Shown here: positions 1 through 9,866 of the stretch, one piece after another
Position numbering within the stretch: the stretch's first letter is position 1
Layout of the letters: each line of letters starts with the position of its first letter
DNA from: Lysobacterales bacterium
GTDB taxonomy: Bacteria > Pseudomonadota > Gammaproteobacteria > Xanthomonadales > Xanthomonadaceae
Assembly (NCBI GenBank): GCA_016718605.1
Contig: JADKCY010000002.1
Coordinates: 1,364,001 to 1,428,000 of the forward strand
Length of the DNA stretch: 64,000 bases
Direction of reading: 5' to 3'
The notes under the pieces: generated by a model
Database searches by the model: none
What the model saw: the letters and a program-made list of their open reading frames with translations, nothing else
Told to the model about the DNA's origin: nothing
Program-made: the position numbers and the translations under genes

Positions 1-186
1 CATCGCCAAGGTCCAGTCGCGGGTTTCCTCGCTGCTCATGCCGCGCAAACACACGGCCATCGCGAAGGCACCCAGTTGCGCATCGGCGACCTGCTGATCG
101 GCAATCGCCAACCCAAACGCGCGCAGCTCATCGCTGCCAAGCCGATGCCCTTCGCGTTTGCGTCGCAGCAGCGCGACCACATCCAT
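1..186 (-). CDS. deoA: Thymidine phosphorylase, N-terminal part (runs off the window)
   Basis: Only the first 62 codons are inside the window. The translation begins MDVVALLRRKREGHRLGSDE and contains AFAMAVCLRGMSSEET, which matches the alpha-helical N-terminal domain of DeoA-family pyrimidine-nucleoside phosphorylases (consensus: I-R-K-K-R-D-G, then A-M-A-I-x-x-R-G-M). The family cleaves thymidine with phosphate to thymine and deoxyribose-1-phosphate in the cytosol. The start lies 2 nt after the deoC stop on the same strand, so deoC-deoA is a tight operon whose products act in succession on deoxynucleosides. The catalytic region lies outside the window and cannot be checked. Confidence 0.85.
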   Translation of the reverse strand, partial: MDVVALLRRKREGHRLGSDELRAFGLAIADQQVADAQLGAFAMAVCLRGMSSEETRDWTLAM

Positions 187-188
187 GC

Positions 189-980
189 TCAGTAGCCTCC
201 GCTGTCGCTGGACTCGCTACCGGACAATACGGCAAGTACATCCTGCAACAGCCCGCTGGCGCCAAAGCGCAGGCGCTCAGGGGTCGCCCAGCCGATGCCC
301 AACAGTCGATCCGCCATCGCCAGATACTGCCGTGCATCCTCTACCGTGCGAATGCCACCAGCGGCCTTGAAGCCACAACTGCCACCGCAGTCGCTGATCG
401 CCGACAACATGATCTCGGCTGCCTCCAGCGTGGCATTGACCGGGACTTTTCCGGTGGAAGTCTTGATGAAGTCCGCGCCTGCCTCGATGGCCAGCAGACT
501 GGCGCGTCGGATGCTGTCCTCATCACCCAGTTCGCCGCTTTCGATGATGACTTTCAGACAGCGCCCGGCGCTGGCCGCGCGTGCGGCGTCGAGCACCGCC
601 TGCACCACCTCCAGCGCACCACGCTGCAGCGCGCGATACGGCATCACCACATCGACCTCATCGGCACCCGCTGCCACCGCGCGCTGGGTTTCGCGCTTGA
701 CCCGCAGCGGGTCCTCCGCGCCCTCGGGAAAGTTCACCACCGTGGCAATTCTTACCTGACTCAATTGCTCGTCGTCGAGAACGCGACGCGCGCCTTCAAT
801 GTGCTCGGGATAGACGCAGATCGCTGCCGGTGCGCCATAGGGTGTGAGCGCGGAGCGGCACAGATTGCGGATACGTTCAGGCGTATCGGTTTCACCCAGG
901 CTGGTCAGATCCATCGCCGCCAAGGCGCGCAACGCGGCACCGTGCAGGCTGAGTTCGGGAACAGGGTCGTCGAGTCGCAT
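189..980 (-). CDS. deoC: Deoxyribose-phosphate aldolase
   Basis: 263 codons, about the length of E. coli DeoC. The family splits 2-deoxyribose-5-phosphate into glyceraldehyde-3-phosphate and acetaldehyde. Catalytic residues are present: Asp110 in ADEVDVVMP, the Schiff-base Lys173 in FIKTSTGK, and Lys205 in GFKAAGGIR. It is followed 2 nt later by deoA, so deoxynucleoside salvage genes are co-transcribed. The ATG at 980 opens the conserved region directly. Nothing unusual was seen. Confidence 0.96.
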   Translation of the reverse strand: MRLDDPVPELSLHGAALRALAAMDLTSLGETDTPERIRNLCRSALTPYGAPAAICVYPEHIEGARRVLDDEQLSQVRIATVVNFPEGAEDPLRVKRETQRAVAAGADEVDVVMPYRALQRGALEVVQAVLDAARAASAGRCLKVIIESGELGDEDSIRRASLLAIEAGADFIKTSTGKVPVNATLEAAEIMLSAISDCGGSCGFKAAGGIRTVEDARQYLAMADRLLGIGWATPERLRFGASGLLQDVLAVLSGSESSDSGGY

Positions 981-1056
981 GGCAGGCTCCAGTCGCAGCG
1001 GCAGACCTTAACGATAACCGGCCACACCGGGCCTGACTTCGATCAAGCATGCACCG

Positions 1057-4000
1057 TCAACGCTCGCGTCGGTAGTTGATTGAGCCGCGGTTCTCCTTGG
1101 GACTGGCGTCGAGCTGCAGATTCCACGCCGCGTTGATCAAGTAGTTGAGGCTGACGACATGGCCATCGCCAAACAGGGACACCCCGTAGCTCAACAGCAG
1201 GCGCGGTGATAGATATTTGCCGACCGTCAGTGCCGCACCGCCCAGTGCTTCAGAATCGGCGACGCCAGCCTGATCCAATCCCAGGCGAGTGCCCAACTGT
1301 TCGGCCAGGAAATTACCGCCGGCCCCCAAGGCCGTGGCGGCGGCATCGAGCTGACGGCTATCGTCGCCCGAGGCAGAGCGCAGCGGTCGGCCAATCACGA
1401 GATAGGCCAGCGCCTCCGACGGGTCCATCGCTGGATCGGACCACACACTGAGATCGGGCGAGTTGGCCGTGCCCAACACGCGGATACCCGCGGTCACGCT
1501 ATCGATGCGGCGTTCGGCGCGAATGTCCAAGCCGGGGTTGTCGATGGGCGACGTCGCAAACGATAGTCGCCCCCGTGTGATCTCCAGATCCTGTCCGTAG
1601 GCACGGTAGCGACCGCTGACATTCAGACTGCCGCTGCCAGTCGTGGCACGACCTGGGCGTTCGCGCACCCGCAAATCCCCGGTCACGTTGCCTTTCAATC
1701 CGAACCCTTCCAGACGCACGGCTTCGCCCAGCGCAAAGGTCACATTGGCATCCACCAGAGAGGCGACTGCGGTGGTCTCCTTGCTGGCCGGATCGAGCAC
1801 CACCACGTCGGGCGATGCACTCACCGCACTGTCCATGTCATCGAGTTTGATCAACGCACGCGGGACGCCGACCTTGCCACGCACACGCAGCACCTCATCG
1901 CGCAGGGTCAGATCCACTGCTGGACTGGCCAACAATTGGAAACTCGGTGTGTTGGCAAGCTCGACCTGCTCGCCTTCCAACCGCAACACCACACGATCGC
2001 GCGCTTCGGGCGTGAAGTCCAACGTCCCGACCAAGCGCAAGGGCTGGCCGGAAGTGACTTCGCCCGCGATCTGCCACTGGCTGCCCACGCCTTGCAGATC
2101 CACACGACCGTCCTGCAGGCGAATGCCTGTGGCCGGCAGTTCCGCCGCGAAATCCTGCACATGTGCGCTGCCCTGCACGCGGGGTTGCGCCAGACTGCCA
2201 CCCAAGCTCGCCTGAACATCGAAACGCCCTTGCACGGTAACGATGGTCTGCCGACTGAGCGCCTCCAGCCAGTCGAGATGCGTGAGTTGCGCGTGTGCCT
2301 CACCCTGCAATGGCGCATCGTCATCCAATGAGGCCAAGCCGATATCGACATGCCACTGCCCGATCCGCGTCTCGGCAGCAAACAGTTCGGCGACCGACTG
2401 CAAATGCCAACCTGCCGCGTCGACACCCGCCATCACGCGGAGCATCGGCACCTGCAACACGGCAGGCGCATCACGCGCGCCACGGCGCGGCGAAATCGCC
2501 AACGCACTGTCGAGGCTGAGCTCGCCCGTCAGCACGCCGAGCGTGGAACGCGATGCGCTCACGGAACCATTGATGGCACCGTCCAAACGCAGCGGCAAGG
2601 CCGCACGCTGCTCGGGACTGAGCAGCATCAACAGCGAAGCCCACGGCAAGTCGTTGAGCTGCGCGCTGGCAATGGCTGCGCCCTCGGCAGGCCAATCCAT
2701 TTGTGCGCAAATCCGCGCATCGGCGCCGTTGTCGATACAAAACGGTGCGATCCGTGTGGTATCGCCTATCTGCAGAGCAACCGCTTGCCGCAAGTTCCAA
2801 CTGCCCCATCGCGGATTGACGGCGCTCACCTGCAGGCGCTCGAGCGCACCCGACCACGCGGTGAAATCACCGCCGCCCTGGGCATTGACCTGCAGCTCGC
2901 CTTGCGCCGTTTGCAACTGTGCCTGCCATTGCTGCGCCGACTGCCGACCATCGACCTGCACGGCGATGCGGCTCACGGTCTGACCTGCCAGCGCGAGTTC
3001 ACTGCCGGCCAGCTCGAAGCGCAGAGGCGCGTCATCGCCCCAACCCAGTCGACCTTTGCCACTCAGTGATTTGGCGCTAACACCCGCAACCTGCAGATCG
3101 CGACCCTGGGCATCGATATCCACGCGGGGCGCGTCAAGCGTTCCGCTCACGCTCAGGTGCGCGTCAAGCTGGCCTTGCACCGGCAGGCCGGGTATCGGTA
3201 GCGCCGCCAGATCCCAGTGCTGCAGGCGCCATTCGCCCTGCAGCGCATCCGTCAGCGACAGATCGCCACGCAGGCGTCCGCTGCCGACCTGCAACGCGGC
3301 GCTGAGCTGGGCTTGCTGCTGACTCTGCCAGTGCAGATCAAGTTCGCCCGCTACGTCGGTCTCAGCCAGGCGCCCCTGCAGTTCGGTCAACGCCAGTTCG
3401 CCCTGCGTTTGGTCGGCATGCCAGCTTCCCATGCTGACGATGTGCGCGCTCAGATGACCCGCCCATGCCGGCCACAGCAGGGCGGGATCAACGTCCTGCG
3501 CCATGGCATCGAGTTGCCATTGCCAGCCCTGCGACCAATCCAGTTGTCCGCTGCCTTGCAGTCTTCCGCCTGAATCCGTGCCGCTGCGACCGGTGTCGAT
3601 CTGCACATGCTGGATCGTCAGATGATCAACTTGCAGATCCGCCGTCGCCTCAACGGCCGCACGATACGGATCACGCAGCAAGACGACATCCGTGCTTAGC
3701 TGCAATGCTGCGGTGGGGCCCTGCACATGCACCGCGCCGTCCAGTTGCAGCAGACCGAGGTCGGGCAACGGCCAACGCAAGCGGGTCGCTTGCAACTGCA
3801 GGTCGTGAGTCTGCTCATCACTCACGGCAAGTCGGCCGGTCGCAGTCAGCAGGCCCTCGCCGACCTTTAGTTGCAAACCCTCAACTTGCCACCCTTGCGG
3901 CCTCTGCAATGCCTGCATCGGTGCCAGTTCGAAGTGTTCATCGCCACGTCGCGCCGCCGCCTCGCTGCGCAAGATATAGGCAGCGGGCGCCCCGCTCAGC

Positions 4001-4953
4001 TCGCCAGTCCAGCGAATGTCCTGCCAGCTCTGCGCGCCACTGCCTGGCAGGCTCCACGCGTCGCTCGTCAGCTGCCACTTGCCCGCCGGCTGGTGCAGCA
4101 GACTGTGCAGTTCAAGTTGCACGTTGGCCTGCTGCGCGTTGCTATCGGATTGCACCTGCAGCGCGATATGCGTCAGCGCCAGATCACCATGGGTCGTTGC
4201 CGTCACCTGCCGCGGCCAGCCGTCAGGCAGCGGGTCAGTGGCCCACCAGCGCAGGCTGAGTTGATGCTGCCATTGCCGCGTCGTATCGATGTCGCCCTGC
4301 AGGCGCAGTTCGCTGGCCGGCAAGGTCTCCAACGGTTCGGCCTCACCACTGCGCAGGTAGAGGTTATCGATGCGCAAGCGTCCGTTGCGCAACCCAAGTT
4401 GCACTTCGGCCTGGGCGATCGATTGGGGAGGCGCGTCACCATGCTCGCCCGTCGGTGGCGCATCCAGTGATTGCAGGGAAAGCCCCGTCACCAGCGCGTG
4501 CAACTGCAGATCCAGCGGTACGTCCAGCGCGGGCAAGGCACGCTCAACGTCGACCGCCGCGGATTCACTTGGCCATGTCCGTACTTGCACCTGCTGCAGG
4601 TCCAGTGTGAGCACGTTCAACGGCATCGGCCAACCAAGCTGCGCCGTCGCACGCAGGGTGGCATGCTCTACAAACACGTCCAGTCCGGCGGTGGAATAGC
4701 GTAGCCCGTCAATCTCGACACCGTCACTCAAGATGCCATCGACGGCCTCCCAGCGAAGGTGTTCGCTGCCCAGTTGCTGTTGCACAAGCGCCAATAGCTC
4801 ATCACGCCCGGCGGCACTGTGCTGAGCCCATTGCAGCAACATCCACGGCGTGCTCGACAACACCAGCAGGCCCGCGACGAGCATCAAGACAAGGCTGCGC
4901 CAGCGACGTGAGTGTTTTACAGCGGATGGAATGATCGCTGCGCGCTCGCTCAT
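1057..4953 (-). CDS. tamB: Translocation and assembly module protein TamB
   Basis: 1298 codons. One N-terminal membrane anchor (about residues 17-40, SLVLMLVAGLLVLSSTPWML) is followed by a very long periplasmic region rich in short beta strands with alternating hydrophobic residues, and a C-terminal TamB/DUF490 domain (about residues 950-1298) ending in an amphipathic beta-signal-like stretch. TamB is an inner-membrane-anchored, beta-taco bridging protein that works with TamA in outer-membrane protein insertion and has been linked to phospholipid transport. Its ATG overlaps the tamA stop by 4 nt (ATGA), so the two are translationally coupled. The ORF is intact over 3.9 kb. Confidence 0.93.
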   Translation of the reverse strand: MSERAAIIPSAVKHSRRWRSLVLMLVAGLLVLSSTPWMLLQWAQHSAAGRDELLALVQQQLGSEHLRWEAVDGILSDGVEIDGLRYSTAGLDVFVEHATLRATAQLGWPMPLNVLTLDLQQVQVRTWPSESAAVDVERALPALDVPLDLQLHALVTGLSLQSLDAPPTGEHGDAPPQSIAQAEVQLGLRNGRLRIDNLYLRSGEAEPLETLPASELRLQGDIDTTRQWQHQLSLRWWATDPLPDGWPRQVTATTHGDLALTHIALQVQSDSNAQQANVQLELHSLLHQPAGKWQLTSDAWSLPGSGAQSWQDIRWTGELSGAPAAYILRSEAAARRGDEHFELAPMQALQRPQGWQVEGLQLKVGEGLLTATGRLAVSDEQTHDLQLQATRLRWPLPDLGLLQLDGAVHVQGPTAALQLSTDVVLLRDPYRAAVEATADLQVDHLTIQHVQIDTGRSGTDSGGRLQGSGQLDWSQGWQWQLDAMAQDVDPALLWPAWAGHLSAHIVSMGSWHADQTQGELALTELQGRLAETDVAGELDLHWQSQQQAQLSAALQVGSGRLRGDLSLTDALQGEWRLQHWDLAALPIPGLPVQGQLDAHLSVSGTLDAPRVDIDAQGRDLQVAGVSAKSLSGKGRLGWGDDAPLRFELAGSELALAGQTVSRIAVQVDGRQSAQQWQAQLQTAQGELQVNAQGGGDFTAWSGALERLQVSAVNPRWGSWNLRQAVALQIGDTTRIAPFCIDNGADARICAQMDWPAEGAAIASAQLNDLPWASLLMLLSPEQRAALPLRLDGAINGSVSASRSTLGVLTGELSLDSALAISPRRGARDAPAVLQVPMLRVMAGVDAAGWHLQSVAELFAAETRIGQWHVDIGLASLDDDAPLQGEAHAQLTHLDWLEALSRQTIVTVQGRFDVQASLGGSLAQPRVQGSAHVQDFAAELPATGIRLQDGRVDLQGVGSQWQIAGEVTSGQPLRLVGTLDFTPEARDRVVLRLEGEQVELANTPSFQLLASPAVDLTLRDEVLRVRGKVGVPRALIKLDDMDSAVSASPDVVVLDPASKETTAVASLVDANVTFALGEAVRLEGFGLKGNVTGDLRVRERPGRATTGSGSLNVSGRYRAYGQDLEITRGRLSFATSPIDNPGLDIRAERRIDSVTAGIRVLGTANSPDLSVWSDPAMDPSEALAYLVIGRPLRSASGDDSRQLDAAATALGAGGNFLAEQLGTRLGLDQAGVADSEALGGAALTVGKYLSPRLLLSYGVSLFGDGHVVSLNYLINAAWNLQLDASPKENRGSINYRRER

Positions 4954-6728
4954 CGTTCTGGCCCGATCCCGATGTGCAATTGCCAGCCACGCTTCGGGTC
5001 ATCCAGTCCGTGACCGACATCCACGCGCACAGGGCCAATCGGTGAACGCCAACGTAGGCCCGTGCCAATCCCGATACGCAAACCTTCGCTGACATCATTG
5101 AACGCGTTACCCGCATCGACAAAACCCGCCATGCCCCATTGCTCGTCGAACATGTGCTCGTATTCGAGGCTGCCAACCAGCAGGTTGCGTCCCCCAATTG
5201 GATCGCCGACCGCATCTTCGGGGCTGATCTCCTGATACGCGTAGCCACGCACGCTGCGATCGCCACCGGCGTAGAAACGCAGACTGGTCGGCAGGCCCTG
5301 TAGATTGCCGCCGAAGGTGCGGCCGAACTGACCTCGTGCGATCACGCGTCCCTGCTCACCCCAGCCGCGCACCCAGCGCGCTGAGCCGAGCACTTGGGCA
5401 AAGCTGAAGTCGGACCACAAGGCATCACTGCCAACACGGATCTCACCGCTCAGTGAAAACCCTTTGCGCGCATACAAGGGATCGTCGTAGTGCACCCGAT
5501 TGGCCTGCAGCGCCGGATACACCAGCAAAGCGGTGGCATAGTCGCCGAGGCTACGCGCACGCAGATAGCGTTCACGCAACGCATGCAGACTGGCACCCAA
5601 GGTCCACTCGCCAAACCGACCGTCACGACCGACGACCGCCTCGCCGATGCGATTTTCGACACTGTCGGTGCTCTCCTCGCGATAGCCGAGACCGATGAAA
5701 TACCACCCATCAAACCAGCGATACGCCGGCATGCGATAGGTGCTGTCGACGCGCGGATTGACCTGCGACCATTGCACGCGGTTGCTCCATTTGTGGCCTC
5801 GTGCGTTCACCCAACGTCGGTCCAGCCCAAACAGCACACCGGCACCAGAGTCGGTCCCGTAACTCAAACCGGCGCTGTAGATCGTGCGCCGCGAGGGACT
5901 GAGGTCGACCGTCACAGGCACCTGATCGCCATCGGCCATCTCGATCTGCGGCTGGATATCGATCAGGCCGAAGTAGTCCAGATCAGTCAGCCGTTGATGC
6001 ACGCCGAGCAGCACGTTGACGTCGTAAGGCTGACCCGTTGGCTCACCTAAGGCACGCGTCAGGACCCGCGCATCGATATGACTGCCGTCCACATACAGCG
6101 GCCCGAAGCGATAGCGCCGACCACTCTGCCAGTGCAGATCGACATCGGCCGCCGAGTCGGCACGTGTCACCTCGACACGTGCCTTCAGCAGTTCGGCATC
6201 GAAATAACCATGCGCCGCCAGCTCGGACTCGATATGCGCCTTGCTGCGACTGTAGGTCGAATGCACGAAGCGTTTGCCGATGCTCGGCTTGAATGCCGTG
6301 ATGGCCTTCTGGATGCGTGCATCGTCGCTGGCCTCGCCATCAACGACCACACTGCGTTGGCGCAGCTTGGTGGATACACCGCGGGTGACTGTGATCATCA
6401 CCTTGGCGCCCTGCATGGTCGGCAGCAACTGCACATCTACCGTCGGTGTGTAGTAACCGAACGGCTCCAATGCCTTGCGTACCTCGTTCGGTGTCTTGCG
6501 AATCAACCAGCCGAGCCGACCCTCAGGCAAATCAGCGCGCTCCTCGACATCCAACTGAAACAAGGTCACCGTCGCCCGCACATTGTCGGCTTGCTCTCCC
6601 TTCAGACCAGCAAGTTCGATCTGCACAAGGCCGTCGGCATGCACAAGTCGCGCGAAGACAAACAGCAGGGCGAACCCCGTCGCTTTGCATGCCAACACGC
6701 CACCGAGCCAACGACCGATCAATCGCAT
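4950..6728 (-). CDS. tamA: Outer-membrane assembly factor TamA (Omp85 family)
   Basis: 592 codons. A signal peptide (to about residue 31, ...VFARLVHA) precedes three POTRA domains (about 33-275) and a C-terminal 16-strand Omp85 barrel. Family hallmarks are visible: LPTSLRFYAGGDRSVRGY (the RGF/RGY-type loop motif, here VRGY) near residue 490 and a final GPVRVDVGHGLDDP followed by a barrel-closing strand. It pairs with TamB downstream (4-nt overlap) to insert a subset of outer-membrane proteins. Intact and typical. Confidence 0.93.
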   Translation of the reverse strand: MRLIGRWLGGVLACKATGFALLFVFARLVHADGLVQIELAGLKGEQADNVRATVTLFQLDVEERADLPEGRLGWLIRKTPNEVRKALEPFGYYTPTVDVQLLPTMQGAKVMITVTRGVSTKLRQRSVVVDGEASDDARIQKAITAFKPSIGKRFVHSTYSRSKAHIESELAAHGYFDAELLKARVEVTRADSAADVDLHWQSGRRYRFGPLYVDGSHIDARVLTRALGEPTGQPYDVNVLLGVHQRLTDLDYFGLIDIQPQIEMADGDQVPVTVDLSPSRRTIYSAGLSYGTDSGAGVLFGLDRRWVNARGHKWSNRVQWSQVNPRVDSTYRMPAYRWFDGWYFIGLGYREESTDSVENRIGEAVVGRDGRFGEWTLGASLHALRERYLRARSLGDYATALLVYPALQANRVHYDDPLYARKGFSLSGEIRVGSDALWSDFSFAQVLGSARWVRGWGEQGRVIARGQFGRTFGGNLQGLPTSLRFYAGGDRSVRGYAYQEISPEDAVGDPIGGRNLLVGSLEYEHMFDEQWGMAGFVDAGNAFNDVSEGLRIGIGTGLRWRSPIGPVRVDVGHGLDDPKRGWQLHIGIGPER

Positions 6729-6774
6729 TCCTCATTAGTTTGCCAAGCTGACGTGGCAAGCATACCCGTCCAAC

Positions 6775-6804
6775 GCAAACGCCCGGCACAAGCCGGGCGT
6801 TTGC
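6775..6804 (-). terminator. Hairpin terminator after the TonB receptor gene
   Basis: A perfect 13-bp inverted repeat (GCAAACGCCCGGC at 6775-6787, complement at 6792-6804) with a 4-nt loop lies 25 nt beyond the stop of the minus-strand receptor gene. The stem itself ends in an A/T run, but there is no long U tract after it on the minus strand. Its position between the receptor gene and tamA fits a terminator isolating the two units. Confidence 0.7.
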
Positions 6805-6829
6805 AAATCACCTTTCGGCAGCTCAACGA

Positions 6830-9679
6830 TCAGAATTTCAGCTCGGCACGCGCATACATGAAACGACCACCCGGCAGATCGTAGTTCGACGGGTCATAGC
6901 CGTTCAGCGAGCAGGACAGGCAGATTGGCGGGTCCTTGGCAAACACGTTGTTGATGCCGAAGGTCAACTGTGTGCCACCGAGCAGCGGCGCCTTCCAGCC
7001 GACTTGCAGGTCGTGGTAAGTCGTCGAGCCGAGATGGTTGGTACCTGCGGTCTGATCCGAGCAGACCGGGAACGAGGCGGTGTCACCGCACTCCTCGGTC
7101 ATGTCGCTGATGTGCCGCAAGGTCCACGCGGCTGTCAGATCGCCCATGGACCAGTTCAGACCAAGATTGCTGCTCCACTCCGGCAGGCCAGTGTCATTGA
7201 CTTCGACACCCACGGCGCGCGGTTGCACGGTGCCGATGCCGTCGATGGCCAGATAGTCATTGACCAGAGTGTTCTGCCAAGAGACTCGGAAGGTGCCGAG
7301 ATCGGTTTCCGGCAAGGTCCAGAACACATCGATGTCGAAGCCGTCGGTTTCGATGCTGCCGAAGTTGACCAGCCGATTCTCGAAGCTGCCGATCACGCCG
7401 GTCGACGCACGGGTGATGCCATCGCAATACTGCGCGTCCAAGGTCGCCACGCACAGATCCAACTGGGTTTGCGCATCGATGGCCTGAATCGCGCCGTCAA
7501 TCTCATGCTTGTAGTAGGTGACTTCCAGATCCAGTCGATCCGACCACGCGGTTTCCGTTGCGAACTCGGGACTCCACACCATGCCGACGGTCAGGCTGTC
7601 GGCAGACTCCGGGTCGAGGTCTGGATTGCCACCGGTGGTGACGGAAATCTGTGAGTTGGCCTGCTGTGCGCCAACCGGCACACCAAGCGCGGCACAGTTG
7701 GCCGCGGAACCTTCCGGCGCGGAACCGTCCAGACCGATCAGGCAGGGATCGTCGAGTTCCGCATCGAAACGTGCCGCCGAGCCAAACAGCTCGCCGATGG
7801 ACGGCGCACGGAAACCCTGTGCCCAGGTACCACGCAACAGGAATTCCTTGCTGAACTGCCAACGCAGGCCGGCCTTGGCGGTGGTCTCGCCACCAAAGGT
7901 CGAATAGTCCGAATAACGACCCGCCAGGCTGAGATCGAGTCGTGAATCACCGGAGGCATAGACCGGCACATTGAACTCGGCGAAATACTCGTCGACGTCG
8001 TACTCACCTGAGGTCGGCAACGAAGCCACACCGTTGTATTCGCCTGCGATGGTCAGCGCATCGGGCAGATACCAGCCATCCAGCACACGATGCTCATAAC
8101 CCGTGGCGAACGATAACGCGCCCGCCGGGAGATCGAACAGATCGCCGCTCAGATTCGCCGAGAACACCTGCAGATTGTTTTCGCTGGAATCGCGAACGAT
8201 TGGCTGGATGTAGGCCAGCATCGCCGGTGTGATCGAGCCGGGGCCGCTGAAAATGTCGAGCGGGACGCAAGCTGGATCGGCATTGCAGCCCGCAACCGGA
8301 CCCAGTGCCGTGTAGATGCGCCGGATGTTGTAGCTGCCGTAGTTGGTCTGGTCGGCCTGATTCGAACTACGCACGTAGTTGGCATCCCAGAACAGGCTGC
8401 GATCCGCAAAGTCGAACGTCCCTTCGAGGCCAGTGGCGAAGTACCAGGTCTGCACGTCCTGATAGAACTCGCGCGCACCGCCTTCCACTGGTCGACGCGC
8501 GGCCAGAATCAGATTGGCGCCCTCACCCGCGGAGATCAGATCGAAACCGAACGGGTTGTAGGGATTGCTGGCCGAGATGACGATGTTGTCCATCCAGTAG
8601 TTGCCATTGCCTGGGCCAAGGAACATCGGCTCTGGCGCGGCCTGATTCTTTGAGTCGCGCTGGTTGAACAGGGTGCGCATGTACCAGGAGACCGAATCGC
8701 TGAATTCAAAGCGGGCCTGACCGAACACGCCTTTGCGCTCGCTGGGCGTCAGCATCAGGTTGTACTGCGCGTAGTTGAAGCGATTGGCCGTGGTGAACGG
8801 AATGAAGTCGTTGGGATAACTCGGGCCATTCGGATAGAACTGGCCGTTCGGTGTGGTGATGCTGACCGTCTCGCCAGTGTTGGGATCGGTGAACACGAAA
8901 CGACCATTCGGCGTCGCCGAGGAACCGAAAGCCAGACCGGTGCCGGGCTTCGGCACACCCGCATATTCGTATTCGGTGGAGTTGATGCCGTCCTGTTCGG
9001 TCAGGCTTGCCGACAGGAAGAAGCTGTAATTGTCCCCATTGCCGCCGAAAGCGACTTCGCCGGATTTGGTGGCACCACCAGCTTCGAACTCTCCGTAATA
9101 CACCGAGGCAGAGGCACCGTCGAACTCGCGTCGGGTGATGATGTTGACGACACCGGCGATGGCATCCGAGCCATAGATCGAGGACGCACCATCTTCGAGC
9201 ACTTCAATGCGCTCGATAATGGCGACCGGAATAGTGTTGAGATCGGTCGAACCGGACACCCCGGACGCCGAGGACTCATTGACCCAACGCAACCCATCAA
9301 CCAGCACGAGGACGCGCTTGGAGCCAAGATGCCGCAGATCGACTGTGGCAGAGCCCGCACCGACACCGCTGCCATCCGGCGGGAAGCCAAAGTTGCCACT
9401 GGAGTTGAAGCGGGTATTCAGCGATGAACCCGAACCGGTGATCTGCTGAATTAGGTCGCCGACCGAGGTCAGTCCCGAACGCGCGATGTCCTCGCGCGAA
9501 ATAGTCATGACCGGCGTTTGCCCTTCGATCTCGACCTTCTTGATGCGTGAACCGGTGACTTCAACGCGATCCAGTTCGCGTGCTTGTTCGTCCTGCGCGA
9601 TACCCAATGCAGGCAGCAGGAGCAGCGGCAAGGCGTAGCGAACAGCCGTGCTGAGACGGTTGGAACGGAATGACAACAT
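6830..9679 (-). CDS. TonB-dependent outer-membrane receptor
   Basis: 949 codons. A signal peptide (about 1-28, ending LPALGIAQ) is followed by a plug domain (about 40-170) with the sequence EVTGSRIKKVEIEG, then SGLTSVGDLIQQIT and the segment EVLEDGASSIYGSDAIAGVV. The remainder is a 22-strand barrel ending FMYARAELKF with a terminal Phe. The plug is of the large-receptor type expanded in Xanthomonadales and Caulobacter, which import carbohydrates, peptides or chelates. No neighbouring enzyme or transporter reveals the substrate. It has its own promoter region upstream (9680-9866) and a terminator. Substrate unknown. Confidence 0.9.
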   Translation of the reverse strand: MLSFRSNRLSTAVRYALPLLLLPALGIAQDEQARELDRVEVTGSRIKKVEIEGQTPVMTISREDIARSGLTSVGDLIQQITGSGSSLNTRFNSSGNFGFPPDGSGVGAGSATVDLRHLGSKRVLVLVDGLRWVNESSASGVSGSTDLNTIPVAIIERIEVLEDGASSIYGSDAIAGVVNIITRREFDGASASVYYGEFEAGGATKSGEVAFGGNGDNYSFFLSASLTEQDGINSTEYEYAGVPKPGTGLAFGSSATPNGRFVFTDPNTGETVSITTPNGQFYPNGPSYPNDFIPFTTANRFNYAQYNLMLTPSERKGVFGQARFEFSDSVSWYMRTLFNQRDSKNQAAPEPMFLGPGNGNYWMDNIVISASNPYNPFGFDLISAGEGANLILAARRPVEGGAREFYQDVQTWYFATGLEGTFDFADRSLFWDANYVRSSNQADQTNYGSYNIRRIYTALGPVAGCNADPACVPLDIFSGPGSITPAMLAYIQPIVRDSSENNLQVFSANLSGDLFDLPAGALSFATGYEHRVLDGWYLPDALTIAGEYNGVASLPTSGEYDVDEYFAEFNVPVYASGDSRLDLSLAGRYSDYSTFGGETTAKAGLRWQFSKEFLLRGTWAQGFRAPSIGELFGSAARFDAELDDPCLIGLDGSAPEGSAANCAALGVPVGAQQANSQISVTTGGNPDLDPESADSLTVGMVWSPEFATETAWSDRLDLEVTYYKHEIDGAIQAIDAQTQLDLCVATLDAQYCDGITRASTGVIGSFENRLVNFGSIETDGFDIDVFWTLPETDLGTFRVSWQNTLVNDYLAIDGIGTVQPRAVGVEVNDTGLPEWSSNLGLNWSMGDLTAAWTLRHISDMTEECGDTASFPVCSDQTAGTNHLGSTTYHDLQVGWKAPLLGGTQLTFGINNVFAKDPPICLSCSLNGYDPSNYDLPGGRFMYARAELKF

Positions 9680-9866
9680 GATTTCCCCTCATGGAAATTG
9701 GACGATGGCGGTATGGCTTTTCTCGCACTGGCACGTCCCCACGCGAACCAGCGGCACCTTTGTAAGGAAAATGTAAAAAAGCTGCAAGAGTGAACAGTCT
9801 GGCGATGGATGAACCTTCGCGGGACGTTCGGGTCAATTCAGGTTCTCTCGACCCATCCGGCAACAC